Of a stretch of DNA of 12,018 nt, positions 1-7,552 are shown piece after piece (positions within the stretch are counted from its first letter, which is position 1; every line of letters begins with the position of its first letter). The position numbers and the translations under genes were made by a program. The stretch spans positions 1-12,018 of the forward strand of contig CAKRWK010000014.1 in assembly GCA_934417455.1 (NCBI GenBank), given 5' to 3'. The notes below the pieces were generated by a model. That model was not told where the DNA came from. It did not search any database and saw nothing but the letters and a program-made list of their open reading frames with translations. The stretch comes from an uncultured Eubacteriales bacterium. Its GTDB lineage: Bacteria > Bacillota > Clostridia > Oscillospirales > CAG-272.

Positions 1-30
1 GGCACCGAAAGTGCTTGCGCTCTTTCTTTG

Positions 31-852
31 TTATTTCATTTTCTGCTCGATAATATCTGCAGCATTTTCAAGATAGTCATTTTCAAACAGTTCGATAAGT
101 CCCTTGTCACACAGCTTCGGAAGTGCCGGGTCAATCGGCAGTTTGGCGAGCACCTCGGTTCCGTGTTTTTTCGCAAGTTCGTCAATATGACTCTCGCCGA
201 ACACGGAAATTTCGCGTCCACAGTCCGGACAGCGGATATAACTGTAATTTTCCACAAGTCCGAGTGTACGTATATCCATAAGGTCGGCCATATTGACGGC
301 TTTGTCGACAATCATGGAAACAAGTTCCTGAGGGGAACTGACAATGACAACGCCATCTACAGGCAGGCTCTGAAACACCGTCAGGGGCACATCGCCCGTT
401 CCGGGCGGCATATCGACAAACATATAGTCGACCTCGCCCCAGACGACCTCCGACCAGAATTGTTTGACCGTCCCCGCAATGATGGGACCTCGCCAGACAA
501 CGGGTTTGTCCTCTTCCTCCATCAGAAGATTGATACTCATGACTTTAATACCCGTTTTCGTTTCGGCAGGAAGCATTCCGTCTTCCGAGCCCTGCACCTG
601 TCCGCCGACAAGGCCGAACACGCGGGGGATGGACGGGCCCGTGATATCTGCGTCCAGAACGGCGCGTTTATATCCCCGTCTCGCCATGGTGACAGCCAGC
701 ATGGAAGTGACCAGAGATTTTCCGACGCCGCCCTTCCCGCTGACAACACCTATCACATGTTTGATTTTACTGCCTTTGTTCGTCGGCGCCATCATGGATT
801 CTTTGGAGCATTTGGACGAACAGGTAGAACAGTCGTGTGTACAGTCCGACAT
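31..852 (-). CDS. mrp: Mrp/NBP35-family iron-sulfur cluster carrier ATPase
   Basis: This 273-residue P-loop NTPase belongs to the Mrp/NBP35 family, whose members bind a labile 4Fe-4S cluster and pass it to apoproteins in the cytoplasm. The deviant Walker A motif GKGGVGKS lies at residues 39-46, followed by the family segments DADITGPSIPR and DMPPGTGD. A C-P-D-C pair at residues 208-211 matches the CxxC that holds the bridging cluster in Mrp dimers. The N-terminus has four more cysteines (C4, C8, C11, C15; spacing C-x3-C-x2-C-x3-C), reminiscent of the N-terminal cluster site of NBP35-type proteins. The ATG at 852 is preceded by an AAGAAGG purine stretch 11 bases upstream. The gene is the last of the cvpA-clpE-mrp block, 25 bases after clpE. 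The family assignment is secure; the client proteins are unknown. Confidence 0.93.
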   Translation of the reverse strand: MSDCTHDCSTCSSKCSKESMMAPTNKGSKIKHVIGVVSGKGGVGKSLVTSMLAVTMARRGYKRAVLDADITGPSIPRVFGLVGGQVQGSEDGMLPAETKTGIKVMSINLLMEEEDKPVVWRGPIIAGTVKQFWSEVVWGEVDYMFVDMPPGTGDVPLTVFQSLPVDGVVIVSSPQELVSMIVDKAVNMADLMDIRTLGLVENYSYIRCPDCGREISVFGESHIDELAKKHGTEVLAKLPIDPALPKLCDKGLIELFENDYLENAADIIEQKMK

Positions 853-877
853 AAAAATCTATACCTTCTTTCCCGTT

Positions 878-3169
878 TTACACGGTTTCAATAACTATAT
901 CTCCGTCACGGACGGAAAAATGCGCACCGAGACAGCGGCTGTCGGCATGCTTTATGATTTCTTCGGCCAATTTGTCTTCCACATTCTTTTCAATGTAGCG
1001 ACGCATATTGCGCGCGCCGTACTTTTCGGAATAGGACTTTTCGGCAATCATATCCGCCACATCACCGTCATACGTCACCCGTATGCCGCGTTCGTCATGC
1101 ATGTAAGTGCAGAGTTTATTCAGCATAAGCACGGCAATTTTCCGGAATTCGTCATGCCCGAGACGATGGAACGTGATAATCTCATCGATGCGGTTGAGGA
1201 ATTCCGGACGAAGAAACGAAAGAAGTGCGCGTTCCGTTTTGTCCTTGGCGCGTTCTTCCCTTTGTCCGCCGAACCCGGAAATGGCCTGCGAAGTGTCGCT
1301 GCCCGCATTTGTCGTCATCATGAGAATGGTATTTTCAAAATTGACCTGCCGTCCCTGCGCATCCGTAATCTTTCCGTCGTCGAGCACCTGCAAAAGAATA
1401 TTCAGGACGTCGGGATGCGCCTTTTCGATTTCATCGAAGAGGACAACGGCATACGGTCTGCGACGGATTTTTTCCGTCAGCTGTCCCGCCTCGTCATATC
1501 CGACATAGCCCGGAGGGGCACCGATGATTTTGGAAACGGTGTGGTTCTCCCTAAATTCCGACATATCAAGACGGATAAGGGATTCCGGTTGTTTGAAAAG
1601 TTCCGATGCCAGCACTTTGACAAGTTCCGTTTTTCCGACGCCGGTCGGCCCGGCAAATATCATGGATACGGGACTGTGCCGGTAGGAAATGCCGGCGCGT
1701 TTGCGCTTCACAGCGCGGACAACAGCCGAAACGGCTTCCTTCTGACCGATAATCTGCGAGGATATACGGCCTTCCAGACCGACAAGTTCGGCAAGTTCCC
1801 CTTCCTTGATGTCGGTAGCGGGCACGCCCGTCCATATTTCAATGACCTCGGCAAGGTCGCCGACCGTTACGCAAAGGCGGTCGAGCACGTCTTTCAGTTC
1901 TTCCTGCCTTTTTTCAAGACGGAGTTCCTCCACCTTCAGGTCGGCCAGTGCCCGGTACTTTTCTTCCGTCTTTTCTTCCGAAGGCTCCGTGGTTTTCTCA
2001 AGAGCCTCTCTCCGTTCGGTCACGGATACGAGTTCCTTCTCGTTTTTTCTGTATTCGTTGAGTTCCGGAGACGTCAGCGAAAGACGGGAAGCGGCCTCAT
2101 CCATCAGGTCAATGGCTTTATCCGGCAGGAAACGGTCGGTAATGTATCGTTCCGAAAGCGTCACGGCATAGCGGAGAACCTCATCGGGAATATGCACACC
2201 GTGAAAATCCTCATAGTACTTTTTAATACCGCGAAGGATGTCCACCGACGCGTCAATCGACGGTTCTTCCACGGTGACCGGCTGAAAACGCCGTTCGAGA
2301 GCGCTGTCTTTTTCGATATACTTACGGTATTCTTTCAGCGTCGTTGCACCGATAACCTGAATCTCTCCGCGGGAAAGCGCCGGTTTCAGAATATTGGCGG
2401 CGCTCATGCTCCCTTCCGAGTCGCCTGCACCGACAATACTGTGCACCTCGTCAATCATAAGAATAATATTGCCCGCGGCTTTGACTTCTTTGATAAGACC
2501 GAGAATGCGCTGTTCAAACTGACCGCGGAACTGTGTTCCCGCCACCAGCGACGTCAGGTCAAGAAGCCAAACCTCGCACTCGCGAAGTCGCTCCGGCACG
2601 CGGCCTTCGACAATCCGTTCGGCCAGCGCCTCAGCAATGGCCGTCTTTCCGACGCCCGGTTCGCCTATCAGGCAAGGGTTGTTCTTCTGTCTGCGACAGA
2701 GAATCTGTATTACACGGTCGATTTCTCTTTCCCTGCCGACCATACGGTCAAGTTGTCCGTTTTTCGCGCGCTCCGTCAGAGACGTCGCGTACATGGAGAG
2801 AAATTTTCTGCCGTTTTTCGGCTTTTCGCCGTTCCCTTTTCCGTCGGCATTTCCGCCGTCGGGGGCTTTTTTCTCCGTTTTGCCGCCGAACGGAATTCCC
2901 ATCTGACCGAAAATCCGCGGCAGGTCGATGGCGGGCGCGCCGCCGTCGCTGTCTTCCGAAGAAACAAGACTGTCAAGTTCTCCCGACATATTTTCGAGAT
3001 CCTCGTCACTGACACCCATCTTTTTCAGCATATCGTCAATGGGTTTGATACCGAGTTCACGGGCACAGACAAGACACAGTCCTTCGTTCACGGTCTGCCC
3101 GTTTTCCATTCTTGTGATAAAAACGACCGCCGGCCGTTTTTTGCATCTGACACACTTTTGTATTTCCAT
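878..3169 (-). CDS. clpE: ClpE-type Clp protease ATP-binding subunit with N-terminal zinc finger
   Basis: This is a 763-residue HSP100/Clp unfoldase of the two-AAA+ class. It should unfold substrates and feed them to the ClpP peptidase in the cytoplasm. The N-terminus carries a C-x2-C-x22-C-x2-C zinc finger (C6, C9, C32, C35), the ClpE hallmark, in place of the Clp_N repeat domain of ClpC. AAA+ module 1 has Walker A GEPGVGKT at 169-176 and Walker B D240-E241. A charged helical linker (about 380-440) follows, of the kind that carries a UVR-like coiled coil in ClpC/ClpE. Module 2 has Walker A GPTGVGKT at 507-514, a VLFDEIEKAHPDV Walker B and a GARNMRR sensor-2 segment. A possible ClpP-contact loop reads I-S-G-F-G at 630-634. 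The ATG at 3169 has only a weak AAAGAG purine tract upstream. It lies 24 bases after cvpA. ClpC is the alternative name, but the zinc finger favours ClpE. Confidence 0.92.
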   Translation of the reverse strand: MEIQKCVRCKKRPAVVFITRMENGQTVNEGLCLVCARELGIKPIDDMLKKMGVSDEDLENMSGELDSLVSSEDSDGGAPAIDLPRIFGQMGIPFGGKTEKKAPDGGNADGKGNGEKPKNGRKFLSMYATSLTERAKNGQLDRMVGREREIDRVIQILCRRQKNNPCLIGEPGVGKTAIAEALAERIVEGRVPERLRECEVWLLDLTSLVAGTQFRGQFEQRILGLIKEVKAAGNIILMIDEVHSIVGAGDSEGSMSAANILKPALSRGEIQVIGATTLKEYRKYIEKDSALERRFQPVTVEEPSIDASVDILRGIKKYYEDFHGVHIPDEVLRYAVTLSERYITDRFLPDKAIDLMDEAASRLSLTSPELNEYRKNEKELVSVTERREALEKTTEPSEEKTEEKYRALADLKVEELRLEKRQEELKDVLDRLCVTVGDLAEVIEIWTGVPATDIKEGELAELVGLEGRISSQIIGQKEAVSAVVRAVKRKRAGISYRHSPVSMIFAGPTGVGKTELVKVLASELFKQPESLIRLDMSEFRENHTVSKIIGAPPGYVGYDEAGQLTEKIRRRPYAVVLFDEIEKAHPDVLNILLQVLDDGKITDAQGRQVNFENTILMMTTNAGSDTSQAISGFGGQREERAKDKTERALLSFLRPEFLNRIDEIITFHRLGHDEFRKIAVLMLNKLCTYMHDERGIRVTYDGDVADMIAEKSYSEKYGARNMRRYIEKNVEDKLAEEIIKHADSRCLGAHFSVRDGDIVIETV

Positions 3170-3193
3170 GAAAACTCTTTCTTTTTTTCTTTA

Positions 3194-3892
3194 TCAGAAC
3201 CGGAGAAGCAAATCAAGAGGTCCGTTGTTATGTAAGAAGCGGTAGAAGACACTCCCCTCCACTTCTTTGACCCATCCCGCGGCATTCACCGACGGGAAAC
3301 CGAACACAAAGCCGGCAAGCGCGACAAGAAGCCACGCGACAATGAAAGACAGACAGGTTGTCACCACCACACCGACAATGCGGTTGGCGGCACCGATAAG
3401 ACCGACACTGCAGACGGAATTCAGAACGGCAAGCACAAGCGACAGCAGAAGTTGTGCGACAAGGTACAGTCCGAGGAACGAAACAACCGCCGCAAGCAGA
3501 TGTGCCACGGGGCCGACCAATGCCGTCACAATACTGTCTATCACATTGCCGGCAGCATCGGCGGCTACGGCGCTGACATCGATGTTAAAGAGTCCCGCCG
3601 CCATGTTGAGGAGTGTCGGAAGCTCGTCTGCGGCGTTTTCCGCCGTCAGGGACGCACAGGCCGTATGAAGATATTCGGAAAGTTGCGTCTGCAGGGGCGT
3701 CTGAATCATCGGCGCAATCCATTTATCGCCGACAACCGTGCACAGCCGGAATGCAATATACAGGGCCGCTATCCACTTGACGGGCTTTGCGACCGTGCGG
3801 ATAAAACCGCGCTTATAACCTATCACCGCACCGGAAAGTATGACAAGTACCAGCACGGCATCCGTAATAAAACTCAAAAACGTATACGACAT
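3194..3892 (-). CDS. cvpA: CvpA-family membrane protein
   Basis: This is a 232-residue integral membrane protein. The first segment (residues 8-26) ends in GYKRGFIRTV, the typical CvpA signature after helix 1. Further hydrophobic segments lie at about 38-55, 132-157 and 172-198, the last preceded by GLIGAANRIVG, which resembles the conserved CvpA segment. A less hydrophobic stretch of about 75 residues separates helices 2 and 3. CvpA was first linked to colicin V production in Escherichia coli; its biochemical role is not settled, though it is associated with envelope homeostasis. I set the start at the ATG at 3892 because AAAAGGAGAC lies just upstream; an in-frame GTG at 3928 would place that ribosome binding site inside the gene. 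It is the first gene after the consensus promoter, and it ends in tandem stops TGA TAA. Confidence 0.82.
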   Translation of the reverse strand: MSYTFLSFITDAVLVLVILSGAVIGYKRGFIRTVAKPVKWIAALYIAFRLCTVVGDKWIAPMIQTPLQTQLSEYLHTACASLTAENAADELPTLLNMAAGLFNIDVSAVAADAAGNVIDSIVTALVGPVAHLLAAVVSFLGLYLVAQLLLSLVLAVLNSVCSVGLIGAANRIVGVVVTTCLSFIVAWLLVALAGFVFGFPSVNAAGWVKEVEGSVFYRFLHNNGPLDLLLRF

Positions 3893-3900
3893 ATAACGCT

Positions 3901-3910
3901 GTCTCCTTTT
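3901..3910 (-). promoter_or_regulatory. Ribosome binding site of cvpA
   Basis: The minus strand reads AAAAGGAGAC, a strong Shine-Dalgarno sequence about ten bases before the ATG at 3892. It decides this start over the in-frame GTG at 3928, which would add twelve basic residues not expected at a CvpA N-terminus. Confidence 0.85.
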
Positions 3911-3922
3911 CTTGAATGAACG

Positions 3923-3965
3923 TCCCACGCGGGGCGGAACATCCGCGCTTCCCGCCCGCGAGGGA
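3923..3965 (-). promoter_or_regulatory. GC-rich hairpin in the cvpA-clpE-mrp leader
   Basis: The transcript can fold into a long stem: TCCC (3965-3962) pairs with GGGA (3926-3923), then after a U-U mismatch CGCGG (3960-3956) pairs with CCGCG (3932-3928), then GCGG (3955-3952) pairs with CCGC (3937-3934) with one bulged C. This gives thirteen pairs, ten of them in G+C-rich inner segments. It lies 12 bases upstream of the ribosome binding site. No U-tract follows, so it is not a typical intrinsic terminator. A role in mRNA stability or translation control is inference. Confidence 0.55.
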
Positions 3966-3986
3966 TATGGAACACCGACTCCATCG

Positions 3987-4015
3987 ATTATACATCAAAA
4001 GGGCATGTATGTCAA
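3987..4015 (-). promoter_or_regulatory. Consensus sigma-70/SigA promoter for cvpA-clpE-mrp
   Basis: The minus strand reads TTGACA (4015-4010), a 17-base spacer, then TATAAT (3992-3987): both hexamers and the spacing are exact consensus for housekeeping sigma. The dnaE stop is followed by an A-tract just upstream of the -35 box, which could act as an UP-like element. The expected transcription start is near 3980, giving a leader of about 88 bases before cvpA. The site is in the only gap longer than 60 bases in the window. Confidence 0.88.
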
Positions 4016-4023
4016 CCGATTTT

Positions 4024-7000
4024 TTACTGATATACCACATTTTCTCCGCCGAATATGTCGCCGAGTTTGCGGAGAACATCTTCCGTCGGAGCGATGAGAA
4101 TATCCTTCATGCGGATGTACAACCGCTTTGACATATCGAAAAGCACAACTTCCGTTTCCCCGGGATGAAAGACCGACAGTCTCCCGATACGGGCGATGCG
4201 GGCATCCTGCATGTCGGGAATCTTGATATACACACGACATGACTTCGGTTTTTCCGGGGCGGACTGTTTTTCCGCGCGTCCCGATGGTTTTCTCGGGTCG
4301 CCGTTGACGGCAAGCGGCGTCAGCGCGGAAAGAATCACCTTCGGGGTGTCTCCTTCCTCTTCGCTGAGCGTTCCCGTGACAAGAACGGCCGCTTCTTCGG
4401 CAAGTTTATCCGCCGTCGCGTCATATATCTTCGGAAAAACAAGAACTTCGAGTTCCCCGTACGTATCGTCGATACGGAAGGTTGCCATTCTTCTGCCGCC
4501 TTTTATCTGCTTGCTTTTCAATCCTGTCACGATACCGCACAGGCGTACACGGCTGCGTTCCCTGTATACGGGATTTTCCGCGCCGTCGGCGAAGTCGGAA
4601 AGAATGTCCGACGTTCTGTCTGCGTGTGCGGCCTCGACGCTTTCGGAATAATCGTCGAGAAGATGCCCGGAAAAGTACGTACCGGAACTCTCTTTTTCAT
4701 ACATCAGCAGTTCCCTGGCCGAAAATTCCGGAATGTCCGGATAGACATAACCGCCGGGGGTCTTTTCCGTTGCCAGTGAAAAAAGATCCATCTGCCCTGA
4801 GATGTTGTTGCGCGTCCGTTCCTGTGCGGACGACAGAACCGCCTCATACGCTGCCGCCAGAGCACTGCGCGGTGTTCCGAGGGAATCGAAAACACCGCTT
4901 TTTATCAGATATTCGAGGGTTCGGCTGTTGATGTCCGCGGCGACGGCCATACGGTCGACAAAGTCGTCCATGGAACAGAAAAGGCCGTTTTGGCGCTCCC
5001 GGATCACCGCATCGGCAAATGTTCTGCCGACGTTGCGGATGGCCAGAAGTCCGTAACGGATATGCCCGTCGGATACGGAAAAGAAGACGTCGCTCTCATT
5101 GATGTCCGGCCTCAGCACGCGCACACCGTATTTGGCCGCGTCCGTGATATAAAGCCGGATTTTGTCCGTCTGGTCAAGAACGCTTGTCAGCAATGCCGCA
5201 AAAAATTCCGCCGGATAATTGGCTTTCAGATACGCCGTGCGGAATGTGAGAACGGCATACGCCGCCGCATGGCTTTTGTTGAAGGCATATTTCGCAAATC
5301 CGACCATGTCGTCAAAAATTCCGGAGGCTACCTCGCCCGGCACGCCGTGCGCGGCGGCGCCGGCCAGAAAACTGTCCCGTTCGGCCGCCATGGCGGACTC
5401 TTTTTTCTTGGCCATGGCGCGGCGGACAATATCCGCTCTCGCATAGGAATAGCCGGCAAGTGTCCGGAAGATCTGCATGACCTGTTCCTGATAAACGATA
5501 CACCCGTAGGTGGAATCGAGAATCGGCCGAAGCATGTCCGTTTTGAACGTCACATTTTCCCTGCCATGTTTTCGCGCAATGAAACTCTCGATGGAATCCA
5601 TGGGACCCGGTCGATAAAGAGCAATGCAGGCGATGATATCTTCCATACAAGACGGAAGCAGGCGCATAAGAACCTGTTTTACGCCGGAGGACTCAAGTTG
5701 GAATACACCGTCCGTGCGCCCATCGCGAAGCAGTCTGTATGTGGCCGCGTCATCTGTCGGTGCGCGGTCGATTCGGAAATCCGGTATACGGCGACGCACC
5801 ATGCGCTCTGCGTCGGCAATCACAGTCAGGTACCGAAGACCGAGAAAATCAAACTTGACAAGCCCGAGTTCGGCGTCCGTCGTCATGTCAAACTGTGTAA
5901 CAAGACCGGTGCCGCTGGATGACAGGGGTACATATTCGTACAGCGGATTTCCCGTGATGACAACGCCGGCGGCGTGCGTGGACGCGTGCCGCGGCATACC
6001 TTCCACCCGACGGCTGTATTCTATCAGTTTGTGCACGTCGGCATCGCTCTCGTAGAGCGTTTTCAGTTCTTTGATTTTCAGCGCGTCGTCAATGGTGACG
6101 TTCAGGGTTTTCGGTATCAGCTTCGCCACCTTGTCCACAGCGGCATACGGCATGCCGAGGGCACGGCCGATGTTCCGCACGGCCGCGCGGGCGGCAAAGG
6201 TTCCGAAGGTGACGATTTGCGCCACTTTGTCTTCCCCGTACCGGTGCTTGACGTATTCTATCACCTCGTCACGGCGATTGTAACAGAAGTCAATGTCAAA
6301 GTCCGGCATAGAGATGCGCTCGGGGTTCAGAAAGCGCTCGAACAGCAAATCGAATTCGAGCGGGTCAAGGTCGGTAATACCGATGCAGAAGGCTACGAGA
6401 CTTCCCGCGCCCGAACCGCGTCCCGGTCCGACGGGAATTCCCTGCCGTTTGGCATAAGACACAAAATCGCTGACGATAAGGAAATAGGCGGAGAAGCCCA
6501 TTTTTTCTATCACGGACAGTTCGTAGTCAAGCCGTTCCCTGTACTCGTGTTCGCTGTGCCGCCCAAAATGAAAGCGACCGTCTTCCGCCCTCCGCAAAAA
6601 ACCGCGTTCGGCATCCTCCCGCAACTGCTCGGCATGGGTCTCATTGCCCGACAGCGTAAACGTCGGCAGATAAAGTTTTCCGAACGTAAAATCAAAGCGG
6701 CATTTTTCAGCGATTTTCACCGTATTCTCCACGGCGCCGGGGAACGCAGCAAACAGCGTTTCCATCTCTTCCGTACTGCGGAAATAGTATTCGTCGGTCG
6801 AAAAACCGAACGCGGCAGGCTCGTCCACCGTACTTCCCGTCTGTACACAAAGAAGCGTTTTCTGCAAATCCGCATCCGCGCGTTCGAGGTAATGGACGTC
6901 ATTGGTGGCAACCATGGGAATCATATATTTGGCGGAAATGGTTTTCAGTCCGTGCGCGACTCTCCGTTCTTCTTCCATATGATGATTCTGAATTTCAAGA

Positions 7001-7512
7001 TAAAAGTCTTCTCCGAAGAGCGCTTTCATCTCGAGTGCGCATTTTTCCGCTTCCGCCATACTGCCGGCCAGAATCAGCGATGGAATCTTTCCGGAAAGGC
7101 AGGCGGAAAGTGCAATCAGTCCCTCGTGGTGGGCACGAAGGAGTTCCATGTCAATACGGGGCTTCATGTAAAAGCCCTCAATGAAACTCATGGAGACAAG
7201 ATAACAAAGGTTTCTGTAACCGACCTCGTTTTTGCAGAGCAGAATCAAGTGATGACCGGAGGCGTCCTGCTTGCCCTCTTTCAGAAGGCGGGAACGGGCG
7301 GCCACATAGACCTCGCAACCGATAATCGGGTGCAGGCCGCGGTCTTTCAGCGCATGATAAAATTCTACGGCGCCGTACATCACGCCGTGGTCCGTCAGCG
7401 CGACGGCGTCCTGCCCTTCTCTGACCGCCTTATCCGCAATCTCGCGGATGCGGCAGGCACCGTCGAGAAGACTGTATTCCGAGTGAAGGTGCAGATGCAC
7501 AAATTTTCCCAT
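4024..7512 (-). CDS. dnaE: DNA polymerase III subunit alpha (DnaE)
   Basis: This 1162-residue protein is a family C replicative DNA polymerase of the DnaE type, which extends DNA 5' to 3' at the replication fork. An N-terminal PHP domain begins with HLHLHSEYSLLDG at residues 6-18 and continues with LTDHG near 40. The palm has GPGRGSGAGSLVAF, the acidic motif PDFDIDF at 403-409, and the third catalytic aspartate D555 in VKFDFLGLR. A clamp-binding motif QMDLF is at 907-911, and an OB-fold-like segment spans roughly 985-1060. There is no inserted proofreading exonuclease, so it is not PolC. Length and domain order match a full DnaE1. The ATG at 7512 has AAAGGAT upstream. It starts 40 bases after whiA. 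Bacillota often also carry polC, so whether this enzyme is the main or the accessory replicase cannot be told from here. Confidence 0.97.
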   Translation of the reverse strand: MGKFVHLHLHSEYSLLDGACRIREIADKAVREGQDAVALTDHGVMYGAVEFYHALKDRGLHPIIGCEVYVAARSRLLKEGKQDASGHHLILLCKNEVGYRNLCYLVSMSFIEGFYMKPRIDMELLRAHHEGLIALSACLSGKIPSLILAGSMAEAEKCALEMKALFGEDFYLEIQNHHMEEERRVAHGLKTISAKYMIPMVATNDVHYLERADADLQKTLLCVQTGSTVDEPAAFGFSTDEYYFRSTEEMETLFAAFPGAVENTVKIAEKCRFDFTFGKLYLPTFTLSGNETHAEQLREDAERGFLRRAEDGRFHFGRHSEHEYRERLDYELSVIEKMGFSAYFLIVSDFVSYAKRQGIPVGPGRGSGAGSLVAFCIGITDLDPLEFDLLFERFLNPERISMPDFDIDFCYNRRDEVIEYVKHRYGEDKVAQIVTFGTFAARAAVRNIGRALGMPYAAVDKVAKLIPKTLNVTIDDALKIKELKTLYESDADVHKLIEYSRRVEGMPRHASTHAAGVVITGNPLYEYVPLSSSGTGLVTQFDMTTDAELGLVKFDFLGLRYLTVIADAERMVRRRIPDFRIDRAPTDDAATYRLLRDGRTDGVFQLESSGVKQVLMRLLPSCMEDIIACIALYRPGPMDSIESFIARKHGRENVTFKTDMLRPILDSTYGCIVYQEQVMQIFRTLAGYSYARADIVRRAMAKKKESAMAAERDSFLAGAAAHGVPGEVASGIFDDMVGFAKYAFNKSHAAAYAVLTFRTAYLKANYPAEFFAALLTSVLDQTDKIRLYITDAAKYGVRVLRPDINESDVFFSVSDGHIRYGLLAIRNVGRTFADAVIRERQNGLFCSMDDFVDRMAVAADINSRTLEYLIKSGVFDSLGTPRSALAAAYEAVLSSAQERTRNNISGQMDLFSLATEKTPGGYVYPDIPEFSARELLMYEKESSGTYFSGHLLDDYSESVEAAHADRTSDILSDFADGAENPVYRERSRVRLCGIVTGLKSKQIKGGRRMATFRIDDTYGELEVLVFPKIYDATADKLAEEAAVLVTGTLSEEEGDTPKVILSALTPLAVNGDPRKPSGRAEKQSAPEKPKSCRVYIKIPDMQDARIARIGRLSVFHPGETEVVLFDMSKRLYIRMKDILIAPTEDVLRKLGDIFGGENVVYQ

Positions 7513-7536
7513 ACGCTTATCCTTTCTTTATACTTC

Positions 7537-7550
7537 CCGCCATACGGCGG
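7537..7550. repeat. Small perfect hairpin between whiA and dnaE
   Basis: CCGCC and GGCGG form a perfect five-base inverted repeat around a four-base loop, between the whiA stop and the dnaE ribosome binding site. No T-run follows on either strand, so it is not a standard terminator. It could mark an mRNA processing or stability point, or be chance. Confidence 0.4.
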
Positions 7551-7552
7551 AT

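Noticed and set aside
3..14. GCAC-CGAAA-GTGC inverted repeat after mrp as an intrinsic terminator
   Set aside because: The stem is only four bases, and the downstream side where a U-tract would lie is outside the window. It cannot be judged.
393..407. CGCCCG-TTC-CGGGCG inverted repeat in mrp
   Set aside because: It is fully explained by the codons for the conserved PPGTGD motif; no supporting context.
3125..3142. Terminator-like CCGGCCG followed by TTTTTT on the plus strand at the start of clpE
   Set aside because: The stem is short and mismatched, lies inside coding sequence for the zinc finger, and no plus-strand gene precedes it.
464..3235. A 923-codon open frame on the plus strand, and other long ones (5974-7599, 9185-10585)
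   Set aside because: They lie antisense to clearly recognised genes (mrp, clpE, cvpA, dnaE, recN) and the translations show no family motif and a low-complexity mix rich in F, R and H. They are explained by codon bias of the real genes.
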